53,831 bases of DNA from an uncultured Parvibacter sp. (GCA_947649875.1 CANSTH010000003.1:1-53831), one strand, 5' to 3'; numbered from the stretch's first letter, positions 1 through 9,770 are shown. Notes: generated by a model not told the origin, from the sequence alone. A program made the numbers and translations.

Positions 1-584
1 CGGCCAAGCGGAGCGCGGAGGAGATCCACTCGGGCGCAGCCCGAGTTAGCTCCGATAGCGCGGAGCGTCGAGCGCAGGCCTGTCGGGCCGGCCCACCTCC
101 GGAAGAGAGCCAACCATAAACCTATAGGTTTTTTGAACAAAACGTAAGAACGTTACGGACTGGCGGCGCAGTGCTTACAGGTTGTTTTGAAGTGGCTGTT
201 ACAGGGCTTTCAGGCATGCAACTTGGGAGAAACTGCCTTATGGATAGCTATCGCCTAGGAGCGGGGTGCCTGTCAGAGGCAGAAAAACGCGGGCGAGCGG
301 CCACTGCGCCTTGATAATTCTATCGACAATATAAGGGAGAAAAAGAACAACATATTGTAGTTACTTTCTCCCAAAACACAATAATGGTTTCCTGTTTGTG
401 ATAGAACCAGGCCAGATGCGGATTTATTTTGTTGTTTAGGGTTGAGGAAACCTTTGGAGTGGGAGTAAACTTACTACATCCTTCGTTATTTTGGGGTCGA
501 TAGGATATTTGGGGTCGAGACCATAGCGAAACGTTGGTCGGACGCAATTTGTCCGGCGGGGATTTGCAGTAAGGCAGGTGTACT
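1..584. other. Gene-free leader region with inverted repeats
   Basis: No convincing gene lies here. Visible structure: a perfect hairpin ACTCGGGC/GCCCGAGT with a 3-nt loop at 28-46, enclosed by CGGAG/CTCCG. A short palindrome AAACC-TATA-GGTTT followed by T residues at 118-134 could be a weak terminator of a gene left of the window. GGCGCAGTG at 165-173 pairs perfectly with CACTGCGCC at 302-310, enclosing 128 nt that contain a further CAGGCA/TGCCTG pair. The stretch 310-500 is AT-rich and may hold the promoter of the hydrolase gene. I could not match the structure to a known riboswitch class, including the c-di-AMP (ydaO) class often found before actinobacterial wall hydrolases. Confidence 0.5.
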
Positions 585-2318
585 ATGAGAACAAAGGCGA
601 TATCTCTTCTCACCACTGCCGCCCTGATTGTTGGTACTTCAGGTAGCGTGGCAGTGGCTCAGAGTGTGGCCATGGCCGAGAACACCAGTGGAGAGCAGTG
701 GGAGAATCTCTCTTCCGATGAGCGCGAGGCGCTGAATAGGCTTTCCGAGGGCGAGTTCGAGAGCTTCTGCCAGCTAGACGATTCTGCCCAAAAGGCAAAA
801 CTGAAGCAACTCGTAGCCGACATGAACGCCGAAAAGGCCGCGCAGGCCGAGGCCGACAAGAAGGCTACCGAGGACACTGCCTCAAAGGACGTTGAGCAGG
901 TCGAGGACAACACCACCGATAACACCGAAGAGGGCGAAACCCCCGACACCTCTGGAACCGATAAGGGCGAAGAGCCTGAAACTCCCGGCACTGGTGAGGG
1001 CGAAGATCCCGAGAACCCTGGCAGCGGCGAGGAGGGGGAAGACCCCGTTACTCCCGGCACCGGCGAAGGGGAAGACCCGGTAACTCCGCCGACGGAGGAT
1101 CCCGCTGAGCCGGCTGAACCGACTGAGCCGGCCGCCCCGGAGACGCCCGTTGCCCCGAAGCCCGAGGCCCCGGCCACTGATACCGCCAAACCCGAGGTGC
1201 AGCCTGCTCCCGAGCAGCCGAAGGCTGAGGAAAAGGCCGAGAATCCCAACAAGACCACCGAGCCCATTCCCGATAGCGGCACCTATACGCCCAAGCATTA
1301 CTCTCTGAACGCTACCACTGAGATGTTCATCGCCATTATTGGCGAGCAGGCGCGCCAGCTGGCGCAGGACAACGACCTGTATGCCTCCGTGATGATCGCT
1401 CAGGCCATTTTGGAGTCTGGCTCTGGCAATTCCAAGCTGGCCCAAGCCCCCAACTTCAACCTGTTTGGCATCAAGGGCTTTTATGAGGGCGACTCGGTAG
1501 TAATGCGCACCACCGAGTACGATTCTCACGGTGAGCCCTATACGCTGCTGGCCCGTTTCCGCGCCTACGATGGCTACGCTGATTCACTGGCCGACTATGC
1601 CGACTTGCTGGCCAATGGGCTGAATGGCTTCTACTCTGGCGCTTGGAAGTCCAATGCCGAAACTCCGGCGGAGGCTTGCGATTTCCTCGAGGGCCGTTAC
1701 GCAACTTCGCCTACCTACTCCGAGAAGCTGCAAGACTTGATTGCCACCTACGATCTGGAGCGCTTCGACAAGCCGCTGAAATGGGAGTATGTGGATACGT
1801 ATGAGAAGCAGGCGGTGGATCCGGAAACCGGTGAGCTGATGTTCGATGAAGAAAATCAGCCCATCATGGAAGAGTGCACCGTGGCCGACCTGCTGTCGGA
1901 GGTCACCTCCCACCTGGGTACTCCCTATGTGTGGGGCGGCGCCGATCCCATCACTGGTTTCGACTGCTCTGGCCTGATGCAGTACAGCCTGCGCGAGGCC
2001 ATGGGTGTGGAGATTCCCCGCACCACCTACTTCCAGTGGCGCCTGGGCGAAACGGTGCAGTTCGATGAGCTGCAGCCGGGCGACCTGCTGTTCTTCAACC
2101 GCGATGGCGACATTCACCATGTGGCCATGTACCTGGGCGATGGTTACTACATCCATGCGCCTCACACCGGCGATGTGGTACGCGTGACAGCGATGGAAGA
2201 CAATATGCCCTCCTTTGCCCAGCGCGTGCTGCCCACCAAGCCGGTGGCGCTGCAGGTGAAAGCCCCTACTCCCGATGAGCTTCTGGACGAAGCCCGCATG
2301 GCGGCCGGCATCAAGTAG
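585..2318 (+). CDS. Secreted peptidoglycan hydrolase: glucosaminidase plus NlpC/P60
   Basis: A 577-residue exported wall hydrolase. It starts with a Sec signal peptide (basic MRTK, hydrophobic stretch, likely cleavage near AVAQSVAMA, residue 30). A Glu-rich region and a long Pro/Glu/Thr/Gly linker (about 85-235) with repeats of the type GEGEDPxTPGT follow, probably spanning the wall. Residues about 245-395 match the glucosaminidase (FlgJ/LYZ2-like) family, with ILESGSGNS and NLFGIKG motifs; this domain cuts the glycan strand. Residues about 435-555 are an NlpC/P60 endopeptidase domain with the nucleophile Cys461 in GFDCSG and His511/His512 in DIHHVAMY, expected to cut stem peptides. The start is supported by AAGGCAGG upstream. 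It stands alone and ends in a strong terminator. Substrate specificity is inferred from family only. Confidence 0.93.
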   Translation: MRTKAISLLTTAALIVGTSGSVAVAQSVAMAENTSGEQWENLSSDEREALNRLSEGEFESFCQLDDSAQKAKLKQLVADMNAEKAAQAEADKKATEDTASKDVEQVEDNTTDNTEEGETPDTSGTDKGEEPETPGTGEGEDPENPGSGEEGEDPVTPGTGEGEDPVTPPTEDPAEPAEPTEPAAPETPVAPKPEAPATDTAKPEVQPAPEQPKAEEKAENPNKTTEPIPDSGTYTPKHYSLNATTEMFIAIIGEQARQLAQDNDLYASVMIAQAILESGSGNSKLAQAPNFNLFGIKGFYEGDSVVMRTTEYDSHGEPYTLLARFRAYDGYADSLADYADLLANGLNGFYSGAWKSNAETPAEACDFLEGRYATSPTYSEKLQDLIATYDLERFDKPLKWEYVDTYEKQAVDPETGELMFDEENQPIMEECTVADLLSEVTSHLGTPYVWGGADPITGFDCSGLMQYSLREAMGVEIPRTTYFQWRLGETVQFDELQPGDLLFFNRDGDIHHVAMYLGDGYYIHAPHTGDVVRVTAMEDNMPSFAQRVLPTKPVALQVKAPTPDELLDEARMAAGIK

Positions 2319-2343
2319 CTGCGGCGAAACAGAGAATCAGCCA

Positions 2344-2371
2344 GAAAGGGGCCTTCGGGCCCCTTTCTTTT
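2344..2371 (+). terminator. Rho-independent terminator of the wall hydrolase gene
   Basis: A perfect 10-bp stem GAAAGGGGCC / GGCCCCTTTC closes a TTCG tetraloop and is followed by TTTTGT. It separates the hydrolase gene from the symporter gene. Confidence 0.93.
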
Positions 2372-2495
2372 GTGCTTGGTGCTCGACAATATATTCCTGA
2401 AGGCGGATAGGATGGCGCTTTAGCGGGGTAAAGAGGGTCTGTTCTGGTAAAATGCCGCCAATTGGGGCCCCAAAACGGAATAAGGAGGAGGGCTT

Positions 2496-4007
2496 ATGGA
2501 TTTGAACGCGGCTTTAATCAGCTTGACGGGTCAGATCGATGACTTCATGTACACCTACATCTTGGTAATCTTGTTGGTGTTCGTGGGCATCTACTACACC
2601 GTTCGCACCAAGGCGGTGCAAATTCGCTACATCAAGGACATGTTCACTCAGCTTACTGAGAAGAAGCATGTGGAAGGGCAGCGTTCCATTTCTTCCTTCC
2701 AGGCCATGATGGTATCAACCGCCTCCCGCGTTGGCACCGGCAACATCGCCGGTGTGGCCACCGCCATTGCCACCGGAGGCCCGGGTGCCGTGTTCTGGAT
2801 GTGGCTGATGTGCATCATCGGTGCCGCCTCTGCATTCATCGAGTCCACCTTGGCCCAAATCTTCAAGGTGAAATTCAAGGAAGGCGAGTTCCGCGGTGGT
2901 CCCGCTTACTACATTCAGCAGGGTCTGGGGCAGCGTTGGCTGGGTATCGTATTTGCCATAGCCCTTATCCTCTGCTTTGCCTTTGGCTTCAATGGGCTGC
3001 AGACCTTCAACATGACCTCCTCGCTGGAGTATTACATTCCCGACTATGCTACCAACGGCGTAGCGCTGGGCGTGGGCATTGCCGTTTGCGTGTTCGTGGC
3101 CTTCGTTATTTTCGGCGGCGCGAAGCGCATCTCCATCATCACTTCCATCATCGTGCCCATCATGGCTTTCGCCTACATCGCCCTTTCCCTGTGGACGGTG
3201 TTTGCCAACGTAGGCGAGCTGCCGGCCGTGTTCGGCGTGGTGTTCCAGTCGGCCTTCGACTTCCAGTCGGTGGCGGGCGGCTTTGCCGGCTCGGTGGTTA
3301 TGCTGGGCATCAAGCGTGGTCTGTTCTCCAACGAAGCGGGCATGGGCTCGGCGCCTAACGCCGCCGCCACCGCTTCGGTTTCCCATCCGGTGAAGCAGGG
3401 TCTGGTGCAAAGCTTGTCCGTGTACATCGATACGCTGGTCATTTGCACCGCCTCCGCTTTGATGGTGCTCATTTTCTACGTGCAGAACCCCGAGGCCGCC
3501 ACTGCTCTGAACGGCATGGCTCTGGTGCAGATGGCCGTGAACAACTCGGTGGGCGAAGTGGGAATCCATTTCATGACCTTCGCTATCTTCGCGTTTGCGT
3601 TCTCCAGCCTTATCGGCAACTACTTCTACGCCGAGAGCAACTTCCTGTACATCACTAAGAACCGCTACGCTCTGCTGGTGTTCCGCATATTCTGCTTGGC
3701 GTTCATCCTCTACGGTGCGGTGAACAGCTTCGACCTGGCGTGGAACCTGGCCGACATCTTCATGGGCTTCATGGCCATCATCAACCTGGTAGTTATCTTG
3801 CTGCTGGGCAAGTGGGCGCTGGCGGCACTGGACGACTACACGGCGCAGCGCAAAGCCGGCAAAGACCCGGTGTTCCTGGCCTCCTCCATCCCCGGGCTGC
3901 CGGAAGTGCAGTGCTGGAAGCAGGACGAGCTTGAAGACATTGGCCCCAAGCCCATCCAGGAGTACATTGACGAAGCGCTTGATCCGGACTTCTCTCCGTT
4001 GAAGTAG
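2496..4007 (+). CDS. Sodium:alanine/glycine symporter, AGCS family
   Basis: A 503-residue polytopic membrane protein of the AGCS (AlsT/DagA) family, which imports alanine, glycine or related small amino acids with Na+ or H+. The family hallmark is clear near residues 65-100 (SSFQAMMVSTASRVGTGNIAG, then ATGGPGAVFWMW), followed by FRGGPAYYIQQGLG and a GLFSNEAGMGSAPNAAA segment near residue 280. About ten hydrophobic helices are visible and the length is typical of the family. GGAGG lies 9 nt before the ATG. The gene is monocistronic, lying between two terminators. Which amino acid it carries cannot be told from sequence. Confidence 0.93.
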   Translation: MDLNAALISLTGQIDDFMYTYILVILLVFVGIYYTVRTKAVQIRYIKDMFTQLTEKKHVEGQRSISSFQAMMVSTASRVGTGNIAGVATAIATGGPGAVFWMWLMCIIGAASAFIESTLAQIFKVKFKEGEFRGGPAYYIQQGLGQRWLGIVFAIALILCFAFGFNGLQTFNMTSSLEYYIPDYATNGVALGVGIAVCVFVAFVIFGGAKRISIITSIIVPIMAFAYIALSLWTVFANVGELPAVFGVVFQSAFDFQSVAGGFAGSVVMLGIKRGLFSNEAGMGSAPNAAATASVSHPVKQGLVQSLSVYIDTLVICTASALMVLIFYVQNPEAATALNGMALVQMAVNNSVGEVGIHFMTFAIFAFAFSSLIGNYFYAESNFLYITKNRYALLVFRIFCLAFILYGAVNSFDLAWNLADIFMGFMAIINLVVILLLGKWALAALDDYTAQRKAGKDPVFLASSIPGLPEVQCWKQDELEDIGPKPIQEYIDEALDPDFSPLK

Positions 4008-4058
4008 CGCTCATCCGGGTGGCCGCATCGGCCGATTCGCATATAGCAATGACCTAGC

Positions 4059-4095
4059 CAAAGCCGTCGGTTTTCCGGCGGCTTTGCTGTATTTT
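4059..4095 (+). terminator. Terminator after the AGCS symporter gene
   Basis: A 12-bp stem CAAAGCCGTCGG / CCGGCGGCTTTG (one T-G pair) has a TTTT loop and is followed by CTGTATTTTT. Confidence 0.9.
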
Positions 4096-4159
4096 TAGCA
4101 AGAGCTAGAACAACAAGTACAATAGTGGGCAACTGGTTCACGAGTGAAAGCGAGAAACC

Positions 4160-5299
4160 ATGGCCAACAAAGAGCTGGGGAAATTGCCCCAAGACACCAC
4201 CATCTTGGTAACGGGGGGCGCTGGATTCATCGGCAGTCATACGGTGGTGGAGCTGTTGGCCACCGGCTATACCGTGGTGGTAGTGGACGACCTATCGAAT
4301 TCCAGCCCTGAGGCGCTGCGGCGGGTGCAGCGCATTGCCGGCATCTCCGAGAACAGCCCACGGCTGCGCTTCTACGAGGCCAACATCCTAGATCGCGATG
4401 CGTTGGAGCAAATTTTCGATGAGAACGACATCGACGCCATCATCCACTTCGCCGGCTTCAAGGCGGTGGGGGAGAGCGTGGCAAAACCGCTGGAGTACTA
4501 CTGGAACAACATCGGCGGTACGCTGGTGCTGGCGGATGTGGCCCGCGCACATGGGGTGAAGAACCTGGCGTTCAGCAGCAGCGCTACCGTGTATGGCGAG
4601 CCGGAGTTCATCCCCATCACTGAAGAGTGCCCGAAACACGAGGCTACCAACCCCTATGGCCAAACCAAGAGCATGCTGGAGCAAGTGCTCACCGACCTGT
4701 ATGTGGGCGACAACGAGTGGAATGTGGTGTTGCTGCGCTACTTCAACCCCATTGGCGCTCATGAGAGCGGCTTGATCGGAGAAGACCCCAAGGGTATTCC
4801 CAACAACCTGCTGCCCTATGTGGCGCAGGTGGCGGTGGGAAAGCTGCCGCGGGTGAACGTGTTTGGCGATGACTATCCCACCCCTGATGGCACGGGCGTG
4901 CGCGACTATATTCATGTGGTGGATTTGGCCCGGGGCCATGTGGCGGCGCTGGATTGGATGGCCGGGCGCGTGGGTACCGGTGAACCGTGGGGATTGGGCT
5001 CGCTGGCAGGCCCGGCGGCCGAGGATGGCACTCGCCGCGGCGTGGGCATCTTCAACCTGGGTACCGGTAAGGGCTCCAGCGTGCTGGATGTGGTGCATGC
5101 TTTCGAGAAGGCCTGCGGGCATGAGCTGCCCTATGTAGTAAAGCCTCGCCGACCCGGCGATGTGGCCGTGAATTACGCTGCGTGCGATAAGGCACAGCGC
5201 GAGTTGGGCTGGCAGGCCCAATATGACCTGGAACGCATGTGCGCCGACAGCTGGCGCTGGCAGTCCATGAACCCGAACGGCTACGGGGAAAATATGTAG
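4160..5299 (+). CDS. galE: UDP-glucose 4-epimerase
   Basis: A 379-residue short-chain dehydrogenase/reductase of the GalE family that interconverts UDP-glucose and UDP-galactose (possibly the N-acetyl forms) in the cytoplasm. The NAD-binding TGGAGFIG sits at 18-25, the SSSATVYG motif near 139-146, and the catalytic Tyr166-x3-Lys170 in NPYGQTK. Also visible are NPIGAHESGLIGEDP and the RDYIHVVDLA segment. It is about 40 residues longer than the usual 338. The excess is an N-terminal extension of about 14 residues and an insertion near 270-295 (EPWGLGSLAGP region). The ATG lies after a modest GAAAGCGAG ribosome site, and TACAAT at 4118-4123 could be a -10. It is likely monocistronic. Confidence 0.95.
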   Translation: MANKELGKLPQDTTILVTGGAGFIGSHTVVELLATGYTVVVVDDLSNSSPEALRRVQRIAGISENSPRLRFYEANILDRDALEQIFDENDIDAIIHFAGFKAVGESVAKPLEYYWNNIGGTLVLADVARAHGVKNLAFSSSATVYGEPEFIPITEECPKHEATNPYGQTKSMLEQVLTDLYVGDNEWNVVLLRYFNPIGAHESGLIGEDPKGIPNNLLPYVAQVAVGKLPRVNVFGDDYPTPDGTGVRDYIHVVDLARGHVAALDWMAGRVGTGEPWGLGSLAGPAAEDGTRRGVGIFNLGTGKGSSVLDVVHAFEKACGHELPYVVKPRRPGDVAVNYAACDKAQRELGWQAQYDLERMCADSWRWQSMNPNGYGENM

Positions 5300-5439
5300 A
5301 AATTAACCATAGCTCACTTTTTGGGCCCATCTCTCTTTCCCAACAAGTTAACTTTCGATAACATCTCTTGCCGCAAATCTGCCCTTTGGATGCGTTCGTT
5401 TGTCTGAGGGGCAGCGGTTCTTTCTGGAAGGAAAGAGAG

Positions 5440-8400
5440 ATGTTCGATAAACGATTGCTTCAAATGGTTCCGCAGGCGCGGCCATACATAATTGTTAGTG
5501 TGCTGCTACAGTGGGTGGCGCTGCTGGCCAACATCGGGTTTGTGCTGGCAGTAGCGGCGGTGGTGCAGACGTTTTTGACGGGGGATGCTTCACCAGGGTG
5601 GCAAGGGTTTTTGGTTGCAGCGGCGGTGGCCGCCATCGCGGTGCGGCTTGGCTGTCTCACGCTGGCGCAAAAAGCAGGCCTGCGAGCGGCCATGGTGGCC
5701 AAGCGCGAGGTGCGCTCTCAAATTTATCGCAAGTTGGTGCAGCTGGGCCCCGCCTATACCGAGCAGGTCTCTACGGCCGAGGCGGTGCAAGTGTGCGTGG
5801 AGGGCACCGAACAGCTGGAAGGATATTTCGGCTCCTATCTGCCGCAGCTGTTCTACTCGGTGCTAGCGCCGCTTACCCTGTTCGTGTGCCTGGCGCCTTT
5901 GTGTCTGCCGGCTGCGGTGGCGCTTCTGGTGTGCGTGCCGCTTATCCCCATGTCTATCGTGGCCATCCAAAAGATCGCCAAGCGGGTGATGGGCAATTAC
6001 TGGAACGCCTACACCGACTTGGGGCAGACCTTCTTGGAAAACCTGCAGGGGCTTACCACCCTCAAGATATTCCAGGCGGACGAGGCACGCCATGAAGTTA
6101 TGAACCATGAGGCAGAGCGATTCCGCCGTGCCACTATGAAGCTGCTGTCTATGCAGTTGAACTCCGTGACGGTGATGGATTTGTTTGCCTTCGGCGGGGC
6201 GGCGGTAGGCATCATCGTAGTGGCCATGAACTATGCCGGTGGCTCGGTATCGTTCTTCGCCGCTTTCACGGTGCTGTTCTTATCGGCCGAGTTCTTCTTG
6301 CCGCTGCGGGCGCTGGGTTCCTACTTCCATACGGCTATGGGTGGCATGGCCGTGGCGGAGAAAATGTACCGCATTCTTGACGCCCCTGTGCCGCATCGGG
6401 GCAGCCGGGTGATTGGAGAAGAGGACTGCTCGCTGAGCTGCCGGGGAGTGGGCTACTCCTACGATGGGGAACGGGAAGTGCTCTCCGATGGAAATTTCGA
6501 TGCTCCCACGGGTAGCTTTACCGGCATCGTGGGAGAAAGCGGGTCGGGCAAGTCCACCCTGGCTGGCATTCTGAGTGGCCGCTTGGCAGGCTATTCCGGC
6601 GAAGTGATGGTGGGCGGGGTGCCACTGGCATCGGTTTCGCCGACCTCTTTGGCGGAAACAGTGACGGTAGTGCCGTTCGCCAGCTACTTGTTCAAGGGCA
6701 CGGTGCGCTCGAACCTGCTGATGGCCGACCCGCAGGCCACCGATGAGGAACTGTGGGAGGCATTGGAGAGCTGCTGCGTGGCAGATTTCGTGCGGGAAAT
6801 TGGCGGACTGGACGCGGAGATTGCCGAAGAGGGGAAGAACCTTTCCGGTGGGCAGCGGCAACGCATCGCTCTGGCACGCGCTCTGCTGCACGAAGCCCCC
6901 GTATACATATTCGATGAGGCCACCTCAAACGTAGACGCCGAAAGCGAACAAGCCATTGTTCAGGTGATTCACCGGTTGGCAGAGCGCAAGACAGTGGTGA
7001 TGATCAGTCACCGGCTGGCATCGGTGGCCGATGCCGACACCGTGTACGTAATGGAAGATGGGCGCATTGTGCAGCACGGCAGCCATCAGCAGCTGCTGGA
7101 AGAAGGCGGCGCTTACCAGCGGTTGTGGAATCAGCAACAAGAGCTGGAGGCGCTGGCGGAAAAGGAGCCGGAGGGCCAGCCCATCGATGAGTTTGCCGTG
7201 AGCGATGCTCGGCGCGGCAATGCCAAAGAGAACGCAGCGAAGGCTGCCGTCTGCTATTCCGATTGCCCGGTGAGCGAAGCGAGCAGCGCGGAAGGCGAAC
7301 AGTGCTGCAGAAGCCGTGTGGCAGCCGCCTGTATGTCGAATAGCAGGGTGGTGCCGGGCGAGGGCGCAAGCGGCTCCGAGCAAACCAGTTGTCCGGCGGT
7401 GGGAGCCGAGAGCGTTCGAAGCGGTCGGGCGGATACGCCTTGCGGTCGCCGCCGTTGCCGCTACGGACGGCGGGCGCAGGCTTCGATACCGGCAGGCCCG
7501 CCACACGTGGCGGTGATGCTAGGCCTGGTGAAGATGGTGAAGCCGCTGCTGGGGTGGATGCTGCTGGCGGTGGTATTGGGAGTTCTGGGCTTCGGGGCCG
7601 CCATCTTCCTCACGGTGTTCGGCATGTATGCCCTGGTAGATGTGGCGGGATTCTCTTCTGGCATGAGCTTCACCGCGGCGCTGGTGCTGGTAGCGGTATG
7701 TGGCATTGTGCGTGGGCCGTTGCGTTATGGCGAGCAGATGTGCAACCACTATCTGGCCTTCAAGCTGCTGGCGCTGGTACGCGACAAGGTATTCGGCGCG
7801 CTGCGACGGCTGGCCCCTGCAAAACTGGAAGGCCGCGACAAGGGAGATCTGGTATCGCTGGTCACCGCCGATATCGAGCTGCTGGAGGTGTTCTACGCCC
7901 ACACCCTTTCCCCGGCGCTCATAGCGCTGTTGGTGTCGGTGGGCATGGTGGCGTTCTTCGCTTCTATCTCGCCGGCTCTGGCTTGGATGGCCGTGGCGGC
8001 GTACTTAATTGTGGGAGTCTTGGTGCCCTGGATTGGGTCGAAAGCCAGCGGCCGGGCCGGGCGCGTGCTCCGCGAAGGCATGGGGCAGCTGAATGCCTTT
8101 GTGTTGGACAGCCTGCGGGGGTTGAGGGAAACGCTGCAATTTGGTCAGGCCGCCCAGCGCACGGCGCAACTGACGCAGCGGATGGCCGCCCACGAAACGG
8201 TGGAGCAGAAGCAAAAGGGCCGCGTTGCCTTGTTCACTGCGGGCGCAAATGGCGTTGTGCTGGTCTTGGATACTGCCATGATTTTGCTGGCTGGTGGCCT
8301 GGTGTTTGCCGGTAGCCTTTCGGCCGGGCAGGCTTTGGTGGCCATCGCTGCGTTCATGTCCTCGTTTGGGCCGGTGCTTGCGGTGGCCAGCTTGGGCACC

Positions 8401-9150
8401 ACGTTGCAGCAAACGCTGGCCGCCGGCGAGCGCGTGCTCGAGCTGCTGGAGGAACAGCCGCAAACGGAAGAGATCACCGATGGCGTGAACCTTGCGGCCT
8501 TCACCGGCGCTGGTGCCCATGGCGTGGACTTCTCCTATGGGGACGTGCCGGTGCTGCACAACGTGAGCCTTGAGGTGAAGCCGGGCTCGGTGGTGCAGAT
8601 TGCCGGCCGCTCCGGTTCAGGCAAATCCACCCTGTGCAAGCTGTTCCTGCGTTTCTGGGATACCACGCGCGGGGTAGTGGAAATTTCACAAGAGGACATT
8701 CGCCAGATAAACACCGCCAGTTTGCGCGACCACGAGAGCTGCATGACCCAGGACACCCACCTGTTCGTGGGCACGCTGGCCGAGAACATTTTGCTGGCGA
8801 AGCCGGATGCTACGGAAGAGGAGCTGGCGGAGGCCTGCCGGAAGGCGGCGCTTGGGGAGTTTCTGACGCGATTGCCGAAGGGACTCCAGACGCCAGTGGG
8901 CGAGTTGGGCGAAACCCTTTCCGGGGGCGAGCGCCAGCGCATCGGGCTGGCGCGGATGTTCCTGCACGGCGCCCCGCTGATGCTGCTGGACGAGCCCACC
9001 TCCAACCTGGACAGCCTCAGCGAAGCGGCAGTGCTAAAGGCGCTTCGCGACGGAAAGGGCAACAGCACCATCATTCTGGTGAGCCACCGCCCCTCCACCG
9101 CTGCCCTCGCCGACCAAGTAGTAACCGTAGACCACGGCCGTTTGAGCTAG
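5440..9150 (+). CDS. Fused two-half ABC exporter, CydDC-like
   Basis: One 1236-residue reading frame carries two complete ABC exporter halves (membrane domain plus ATPase, twice). Half one: membrane domain about 1-320, Walker A GESGSGKST at 365-373, signature LSGGQRQR near 468-475, Walker B YIFDEATSNVD. Half two: membrane domain from about 693, Walker A GRSGSGKST, signature LSGGERQR, Walker B LLDEPTSNLD. The layout best matches fused CydD-CydC thiol/heme exporters needed for cytochrome bd assembly, but other heterodimeric exporters cannot be excluded. The first ATPase site lacks the Q-loop glutamine (VVPF where VVPQ is usual); the second keeps it. A linker at 605-673 holds eight cysteines. 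The start chosen is ATG 5440, preceded by GGAAGGAAAGAGAG; the frame is open 72 nt further upstream. The stop overlaps the convergent pdxT end by 4 nt. Confidence 0.88.
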   Translation: MFDKRLLQMVPQARPYIIVSVLLQWVALLANIGFVLAVAAVVQTFLTGDASPGWQGFLVAAAVAAIAVRLGCLTLAQKAGLRAAMVAKREVRSQIYRKLVQLGPAYTEQVSTAEAVQVCVEGTEQLEGYFGSYLPQLFYSVLAPLTLFVCLAPLCLPAAVALLVCVPLIPMSIVAIQKIAKRVMGNYWNAYTDLGQTFLENLQGLTTLKIFQADEARHEVMNHEAERFRRATMKLLSMQLNSVTVMDLFAFGGAAVGIIVVAMNYAGGSVSFFAAFTVLFLSAEFFLPLRALGSYFHTAMGGMAVAEKMYRILDAPVPHRGSRVIGEEDCSLSCRGVGYSYDGEREVLSDGNFDAPTGSFTGIVGESGSGKSTLAGILSGRLAGYSGEVMVGGVPLASVSPTSLAETVTVVPFASYLFKGTVRSNLLMADPQATDEELWEALESCCVADFVREIGGLDAEIAEEGKNLSGGQRQRIALARALLHEAPVYIFDEATSNVDAESEQAIVQVIHRLAERKTVVMISHRLASVADADTVYVMEDGRIVQHGSHQQLLEEGGAYQRLWNQQQELEALAEKEPEGQPIDEFAVSDARRGNAKENAAKAAVCYSDCPVSEASSAEGEQCCRSRVAAACMSNSRVVPGEGASGSEQTSCPAVGAESVRSGRADTPCGRRRCRYGRRAQASIPAGPPHVAVMLGLVKMVKPLLGWMLLAVVLGVLGFGAAIFLTVFGMYALVDVAGFSSGMSFTAALVLVAVCGIVRGPLRYGEQMCNHYLAFKLLALVRDKVFGALRRLAPAKLEGRDKGDLVSLVTADIELLEVFYAHTLSPALIALLVSVGMVAFFASISPALAWMAVAAYLIVGVLVPWIGSKASGRAGRVLREGMGQLNAFVLDSLRGLRETLQFGQAAQRTAQLTQRMAAHETVEQKQKGRVALFTAGANGVVLVLDTAMILLAGGLVFAGSLSAGQALVAIAAFMSSFGPVLAVASLGTTLQQTLAAGERVLELLEEQPQTEEITDGVNLAAFTGAGAHGVDFSYGDVPVLHNVSLEVKPGSVVQIAGRSGSGKSTLCKLFLRFWDTTRGVVEISQEDIRQINTASLRDHESCMTQDTHLFVGTLAENILLAKPDATEEELAEACRKAALGEFLTRLPKGLQTPVGELGETLSGGERQRIGLARMFLHGAPLMLLDEPTSNLDSLSEAAVLKALRDGKGNSTIILVSHRPSTAALADQVVTVDHGRLS

Positions 9151-9770
9151 ATGAGACCTAGGAACAATTCGTAGAGGCGGTTGTCGTCGTTGAGTTCGGG
9201 GTGGAAGCAGCAGCCTATTTGGTTTTTGCAGCGCACGGCAACCGGCTCGCCGTTGAGGGCGATGAGGGTTTCGACGCCCTCTCCCGTTGCGGTGATGCGC
9301 GGGGCTCGGATGAAGGTGAGGGGGATGGACGGGGTTCCATCCCCCTCGCTGTGTTTCACGTGAAGCGGCGCGGTAGCGGTGAAGCTGCCCAGCTGGCGGC
9401 CGTAGCCGTTGCGCACAACGGTTACGGGAAGCGTGGCGAAGCCGAGGATTGGCATAAGAAGATCGGATATTGGATTGCGGCCATCGCTTGCGCTCTGCAC
9501 TGATTCGGCCAGCAGGATGAGGCCGGCGCAGGTACCCAGCACCGGTAGCCCGCCTTGGATGCGCTGACGCAGGGGTTCAAGCATTCCCAAATCATGCAGC
9601 AGTTTGGCTTGGGTGGTAGATTCGCCGCCGGGCAGTACCAGCCCATCGAAGGACTGCTGCAAATCGGTCAGCTGTCGCAGTTCGACTACGGCGCATCCCA
9701 ACGAGCGCAGTCGCGATTCATGTTCGGCAAAGGCGCCTTGGACAGCCAACACCGCAATAGTTTTCTGCAT
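9147..9770 (-). CDS. pdxT: PLP synthase glutaminase subunit PdxT
   Basis: A 207-residue class I glutamine amidotransferase subunit that supplies ammonia from glutamine to PdxS for pyridoxal 5'-phosphate synthesis. Visible: the N-terminal IAVLAVQGAFAEH typical of PdxT, PGGEST near 47-52, the nucleophile Cys81 in LGTCAGLI, and the His190/Glu192 pair in FHPEL. It lies 12 nt downstream of pdxS in the same operon. Its last codons overlap the end of the opposing ABC exporter gene by 4 nt. Confidence 0.97.
   Translation of the reverse strand: MQKTIAVLAVQGAFAEHESRLRSLGCAVVELRQLTDLQQSFDGLVLPGGESTTQAKLLHDLGMLEPLRQRIQGGLPVLGTCAGLILLAESVQSASDGRNPISDLLMPILGFATLPVTVVRNGYGRQLGSFTATAPLHVKHSEGDGTPSIPLTFIRAPRITATGEGVETLIALNGEPVAVRCKNQIGCCFHPELNDDNRLYELFLGLI

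Noticed and set aside
165-310. c-di-AMP (ydaO) riboswitch
   Set aside because: Position before a NlpC/P60 gene is suggestive, but the conserved sequence blocks of that class are not present.
320-616. Minus-strand 98-codon frame before the wall hydrolase
   Set aside because: AT-rich leader DNA; no start signal and no recognisable protein pattern.
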